In this document: positions 12,788-16,386 of the stretch, piece by piece
Layout of the letters: every line of letters begins with the position of its first letter
Position numbering within the stretch: the first letter of the stretch is position 1
Assembly (NCBI GenBank): GCA_004557315.1
Contig: SFEH01000036.1
Location: 1 to 16,386 of the forward strand
Reading direction: 5' to 3'
DNA length: 16,386 nucleotides
DNA from: Bacteroidales bacterium
Lineage (GTDB): Bacteria > Bacteroidota > Bacteroidia > Bacteroidales > UBA3663
Program-made: the position numbers and the translations under genes
Notes under the pieces: generated by a model
Seen by the model: the letters and a program-made list of their open reading frames with translations, nothing else
What the model was told of the DNA's origin: nothing
The model's database searches: none

Positions 12788-14722
12788 ATTAACCACAAGG
12801 AACTTGGTGACCATTCCGCCCTTGCCATTCTGGTCGGTGCCATATACTAAATAGACACCAGCGCCGATGCGACTGCCCGACTCACCGACAAGATCCCATG
12901 ATATGCTTCCGCCCTCGCTTATTGTCGTATAGATGGTGCGGTTGTTGATGTCACAAATCTTCACCTTTGTGTTGGCTTTCAAGCCAGTGATGTGCAACGC
13001 TCCGCTGTATTCGGGGCGTACAGGGTTAGGGTAGCACTTCACGTTGCTGTAGTTGTCGGCTCCCCGCACGGCATCGCTGGTGTAGCTCACTATGCCACCT
13101 TCACATGAGATGAAGACGGTGCCGCTCACATCGTCGTATGCCAATGCCAGGATATTGTCGGAAGGCAAAGGAGAATTGTCGGTCGTGAAATGCTGGATCT
13201 GGGTTAGTCCATCGGCTGAAAGCAGATAGAGGCCAGACTCGCTTGTGCCTATCCATTTCTGGTTGTTGGCATCGACTAAAACGCACGAACAATCGACATT
13301 GGCAAGAAGGTAGTCGGCATAGTTGGTTCCGTCGTTGCGAGGAATCTTGACGCGACGCACATGCCCTGGGTTCTTGAAAGCCTCGATTTGAGAGTCGAAG
13401 ACAAAAGGTCCCGATGAGGTCATCAGCCACATCTTTCCGTCTTTATCCTCGGCAATGTCGTTGAAGTATTTGGGATTGTACTGATAGCCATCCTGATCGG
13501 TGAGAGTGGAGAACGAGACGCTCTCGTCGTCGGCAGGGTCTTCAGGCGTGCCGCCATCGTAATAGAGTGCGCCCTGACAGTTCTCCCACGGACGAATGCC
13601 CAAAATCCATTTGAAGCGGTACTTGTCGTTGCGGGCTTGTATCAAGCGGTCGTAGCCATTTTGAATAATGTTGTATCCATCAATAGGATAGGAGAGAATC
13701 TTGCCCGAAGGAGTCATGCAGCGCAGAGGCTTGTTGACGCCTGTATTCATGAACCATAGATAGCCATCATCGGTCATCACCATACCTCCGATACGCGAGG
13801 TGTAGGTATCGGGGATGATGCTCTCGATGCCCTCGTTGTTCAATGCGTTATGATAGCTGATGAGCTGTGTACCATTGAACTCAAGCAAGCCGAGACTGAA
13901 AGTGCCCACCATGAAGTGCCGGTTATCGCGAGGGTCGATAGCGAGCGACGTTGGTCCTTGGAACCATGCCGTGTGGTCGGTGAAAAGATGTTCAATGTCG
14001 TAGCGGTTCACGGTCTCCCACTTATCGTCGTAGGTGTCGTAGATCGATAGTATTCCAGGTTCGTTGAATACCGACGAACGATAGTCTTCGGTGTTGGCTG
14101 TGAGCAAAGTGCCGTTGAGGTAGAGGATCGTCGCATTCGACATGCTGCCCACGCCATTGGCTTTTGCCTTGTCATTCAGTTCGGCAAGCTGCTCGTCGCT
14201 AACCGTACTGATGCGATTGCCGTAGGTGCCATCGGCATAGTCGGCAATGTCGAAATAGAAGGTGTCCTCAAACTCGGCTTTGGCGATGTTCACGATGAGA
14301 AAGCCGAAGCCAGTCGAGACATAGAGCTTGCCGTCGCGTTCCGACAGGGCGGTTATCGTACGGTCGCCCATCACGGTCTTGTTGGCATAGTCGGGCAGAT
14401 TGGTCACATTGCCATCACGATCCATGAAGTCGATGTTGCCGTCGGTATAGACAATGGCAAGGCGGTCGGCTTTTTCCGATACGATGATGTCGAAGATGCG
14501 AGAGCCGCATAGACCTGTCAGTCGGCTGTATTGTTGCTTGTTGCCAAGGTCGGCTTCATTGACCGAAAACAGTGTATTGCCCGAAAGCAGGAAGATCTTG
14601 CTATTGAAGACCTCGCCACGGCGATAGTTGGCCGAACTCGGGAACACTGTCCATTCGCCAATGGCCAAAGCATGGGCAAAACTGACCGCGAAGAAAGCGA
14701 ATATGCATAGGAGTCTAAACAT
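12785..14722 (-). CDS. PorZ-like protein: beta-propellers with type IX secretion C-terminal domain
   Basis: The 645-aa protein has a signal peptide (cleavage near ALA20), many propeller blades of the two-component-regulator type (for example GKLYVSTGFGFLIVN, DGYLWFMNTG, DGKMWLMTSSGPFVF, NQKWIGTSESGLYLL), and a C-terminal domain from about 560 (CYPNPVRPEYSGALHITGL, ending GVYLVYG and VTKFLVVN) of the T9SS type A sorting class. Its N-terminus (GEWTVFPSSANYR) and the form of the CTD resemble PorZ of Porphyromonas gingivalis. PorZ belongs to the cell-surface sortase complex with PorU and is reported to bind A-LPS, the glycan attached to T9SS cargo. At 645 aa it is shorter than P. gingivalis PorZ (about 780 by memory). 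An alternative is an ordinary T9SS cargo with propellers. No clear promoter is visible upstream. Confidence 0.8.
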   Translation of the reverse strand: MFRLLCIFAFFAVSFAHALAIGEWTVFPSSANYRRGEVFNSKIFLLSGNTLFSVNEADLGNKQQYSRLTGLCGSRIFDIIVSEKADRLAIVYTDGNIDFMDRDGNVTNLPDYANKTVMGDRTITALSERDGKLYVSTGFGFLIVNIAKAEFEDTFYFDIADYADGTYGNRISTVSDEQLAELNDKAKANGVGSMSNATILYLNGTLLTANTEDYRSSVFNEPGILSIYDTYDDKWETVNRYDIEHLFTDHTAWFQGPTSLAIDPRDNRHFMVGTFSLGLLEFNGTQLISYHNALNNEGIESIIPDTYTSRIGGMVMTDDGYLWFMNTGVNKPLRCMTPSGKILSYPIDGYNIIQNGYDRLIQARNDKYRFKWILGIRPWENCQGALYYDGGTPEDPADDESVSFSTLTDQDGYQYNPKYFNDIAEDKDGKMWLMTSSGPFVFDSQIEAFKNPGHVRRVKIPRNDGTNYADYLLANVDCSCVLVDANNQKWIGTSESGLYLLSADGLTQIQHFTTDNSPLPSDNILALAYDDVSGTVFISCEGGIVSYTSDAVRGADNYSNVKCYPNPVRPEYSGALHITGLKANTKVKICDINNRTIYTTISEGGSISWDLVGESGSRIGAGVYLVYGTDQNGKGGMVTKFLVVN

Positions 14723-14803
14723 TGAGCATTGTAGATTTTTGTAGTCACTAAACTAATAATTATACGTCCAATCGCTGTTTTTATTGTGAATAATCGATTT
14801 TTA

Positions 14804-14835
14804 TTTGCGCAAAAACAATAATTATCATATCTTTG
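14804..14835 (+). promoter_or_regulatory. Bacteroidota-type promoter of the SLBB export gene
   Basis: TTTG (14804-14807), a 20-bp spacer and TATCTTTG (14828-14835); leader of about 25 nt before ATG14866. The leader is AT-rich and has no purine-rich Shine-Dalgarno of normal strength. Confidence 0.82.
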
Positions 14836-14865
14836 CGTTTTATTATAAAATAAAAAGCTGAAATT

Positions 14866-16386
14866 ATGAAGAAAATCGCAATATTGATATCGTTGGTCAT
14901 TCTCCTTCCTTACGCACTGAAAGCGCAATCGACAATGAGTGACCAGAAGGTCTTTGAATATGTGGTGAAGCAGTATGAGATGGGTGCTTCGCAGACCGAG
15001 ATTGCCAGCGACCTGCTCAAGAAAGGTGTGGATATTAAGCAGCTGCAGCGTGTCAGGAACAAATATGGCAAGGAATACAAGAGCCTTATGAGCAGCCAGT
15101 CGAAGTCAAAAATCATGAACGAAGACCGCTCGCGTTCGAACAATGGCGAGAGCAGTCCGCAGCGCAGCAATGTCATCGACTATATATCAGATACTTCCGA
15201 ACTGCTTGCTTTGATGGAGCTGAAGAAGTCGGAGGACGAGCATTCGCGCATCTTCGGTCACGACATCTTTCGCACCGACGAGCTGTCGTTCGAGCCAAAC
15301 ATGAACATCGCTACGCCCGAAGACTATCTGCTTGGTGCTGGCGACGTGGTGTATATTGAGATCTATGGAGCTTCGCAGCAGACCATCGAAGGCACTATTA
15401 CGCCCGATGGGTTCATCACTATTAGCGACTTCGGGCCAGTAGCCCTCTCAGGACTCACCGTCAAGCAGGCCAACGCACGTCTTGCACAGCAGATAGGCTC
15501 GCGCTATGAGGGTTCGAAGATCAAGCTGTCGGTGGGACAGACGCGCACTATTATGGTCAATGTCATGGGCGAGGTGGAGACACCTGGCACATACACTCTT
15601 TCTGCATTCTCATCGGTCTTCCATGCGCTTTATATGGCAGGTGGCGTCAGCAAGATAGGAACATTGCGCGACATACGCGTCTATCGCAATAACAGGCTCA
15701 TCTCTTCTGTCGATATCTACGACTATATCCTCAACGGACAGCTTTCGGGCAATGTGCAGCTCATCGACAACGACGTGATCATCGTGGGTTCATACGACTG
15801 TCTTGTGACCATCGAGGGCAAGGTGAAGCGTCCGATGAAGTATGAGATGAAGCGCACCGAGACCATGGCTCAGCTGCTCGACTATGCTGGCGGTTTCACG
15901 GGCGATGCCTATACCAAGTCGGTGCGTGTGATGCGCAAGACAGGTCGTGACCTGACTGTCTTCAATGTCGATGACAGCAATATCGGGACATTTACAATGG
16001 CCGATCAGGATGCGGTCAGAGTCGATTCCATCATTCAGCGATATAGCAATGCAGTTGAGGTGCGCGGAGCGGTGTTCCGTCCAGGGCTTTATCAGCTTGG
16101 CGAGAAGATCAAGACCGTGGGGCAGCTCATAGAATATGCAGAAGGTGTGACTGAGGATGCTTTCCTTGCTCATGCCGTACTCCAGCGCATGAAGGCCGAC
16201 CGCACGCTCGAGGTTGAGGCAATCGACCTTGCAGGCATATTGAACGGCAGCGTCAAGGATGTGGCATTGAGAAACGAGGATATCCTACTCGTGCCGAGTC
16301 TGGCATCGGTCAATCAGAGCCAGACACTCACCATCCATGGTGAGGTGTTTGCTCCAGGCACATATAAGTTCGCATCCAACATGACC
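14866..16386 (+). CDS. SLBB-domain polysaccharide export protein (Wza-like), partial
   Basis: The frame is open for 507 codons and runs off the right edge. It has a signal peptide (cleavage after Ala20, ALKA-QS), a helical segment (25-75, with EMGASQTEIASDLLKKG) typical of Bacteroidota members, a polar linker, then a polysaccharide-export domain at about 152-225 (YLLGAGDVVYIEIYG, ITPDGFITISDFGPV, LSGLTVKQANARL). SLBB repeats follow at about 231-308 (VNVMGEVETPGTYTL), 314-390 (VTIEGKVKRPMKYEM), 397-478 (VEVRGAVFRPGLYQL) and from 487 (LTIHGEVFAPGTYKF). Such proteins form or gate the outer-membrane channel for capsule or exopolysaccharide. It has its own promoter at 14804-14835. With the three glycosyltransferases on the left it suggests the start of an export operon continuing to the right. 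Several SLBB repeats are normal for the large Bacteroidota form. Confidence 0.93.
   Translation, partial: MKKIAILISLVILLPYALKAQSTMSDQKVFEYVVKQYEMGASQTEIASDLLKKGVDIKQLQRVRNKYGKEYKSLMSSQSKSKIMNEDRSRSNNGESSPQRSNVIDYISDTSELLALMELKKSEDEHSRIFGHDIFRTDELSFEPNMNIATPEDYLLGAGDVVYIEIYGASQQTIEGTITPDGFITISDFGPVALSGLTVKQANARLAQQIGSRYEGSKIKLSVGQTRTIMVNVMGEVETPGTYTLSAFSSVFHALYMAGGVSKIGTLRDIRVYRNNRLISSVDIYDYILNGQLSGNVQLIDNDVIIVGSYDCLVTIEGKVKRPMKYEMKRTETMAQLLDYAGGFTGDAYTKSVRVMRKTGRDLTVFNVDDSNIGTFTMADQDAVRVDSIIQRYSNAVEVRGAVFRPGLYQLGEKIKTVGQLIEYAEGVTEDAFLAHAVLQRMKADRTLEVEAIDLAGILNGSVKDVALRNEDILLVPSLASVNQSQTLTIHGEVFAPGTYKFASNMT

Noticed and set aside
14748..14755. Minus-strand TAGTTTAG as the promoter of the PorZ-like gene
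   Set aside because: One mismatch in the conserved TTTG part and no -33 box at the right distance.

Overview
The window looks like chromosomal DNA of a Bacteroidota species, most likely Prevotella or a close relative. The reasons are: at least six promoters of the Bacteroidota form TTTG/TTG - 19 or 20 bp - TAnnTTTG; almost no Shine-Dalgarno sequences; many lipoproteins; a PorZ-like protein with a type IX secretion C-terminal domain; a DPP5-like peptidase; and a Rex-type GH8 enzyme. Family names rest on recognised motifs and remembered homologues, not on a search.

Layout. (1) 1-199, minus: start of a lipoprotein with a DHH / family II pyrophosphatase motif, cut by the left edge. (2) 642-1880, plus: GH8 exo-oligoxylanase lipoprotein. 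(3) 2084-7363, minus: aroB, a PIF1-type helicase and a DPP5-like S9 peptidase, probably one transcript; helicase and peptidase overlap by ATGA. (4) 7364-7772: aroB promoter, a probable ~70-nt small RNA with its own promoter and terminator, and the terminator of the next operon. (5) 7773-9411, minus: deoD followed by an SPFH/prohibitin-like protein. (6) 9490-11759, minus, and 11841-12671, plus: two GT4-type and one GT2 glycosyltransferase, divergently transcribed from an 81-bp promoter region. (7) 12785-14722, minus: PorZ-like protein. (8) 14866 to the right edge, plus: an SLBB polysaccharide export protein, open at the edge. Groups 6 and 8 suggest the edge of an exopolysaccharide locus; the PorZ-like gene lying between them may be coincidence or linked to surface polysaccharide.

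The most unusual signal is a set of short-period (7 or 8 bp) tandem repeat arrays at gene ends. At five genes (GH8, aroB, deoD, GT2, porZ-like) the stop codon itself is the TGA or TAA of a repeat unit, in register with the array. Three of the arrays turn back on themselves as inverted repeats. Because 7 and 8 are not multiples of 3 and nearly every unit carries a stop triplet, the arrays close all reading frames. In the GT2 gene the array has entered the coding region and encodes the last ten residues. I know of no described family that fits, but I could not search.
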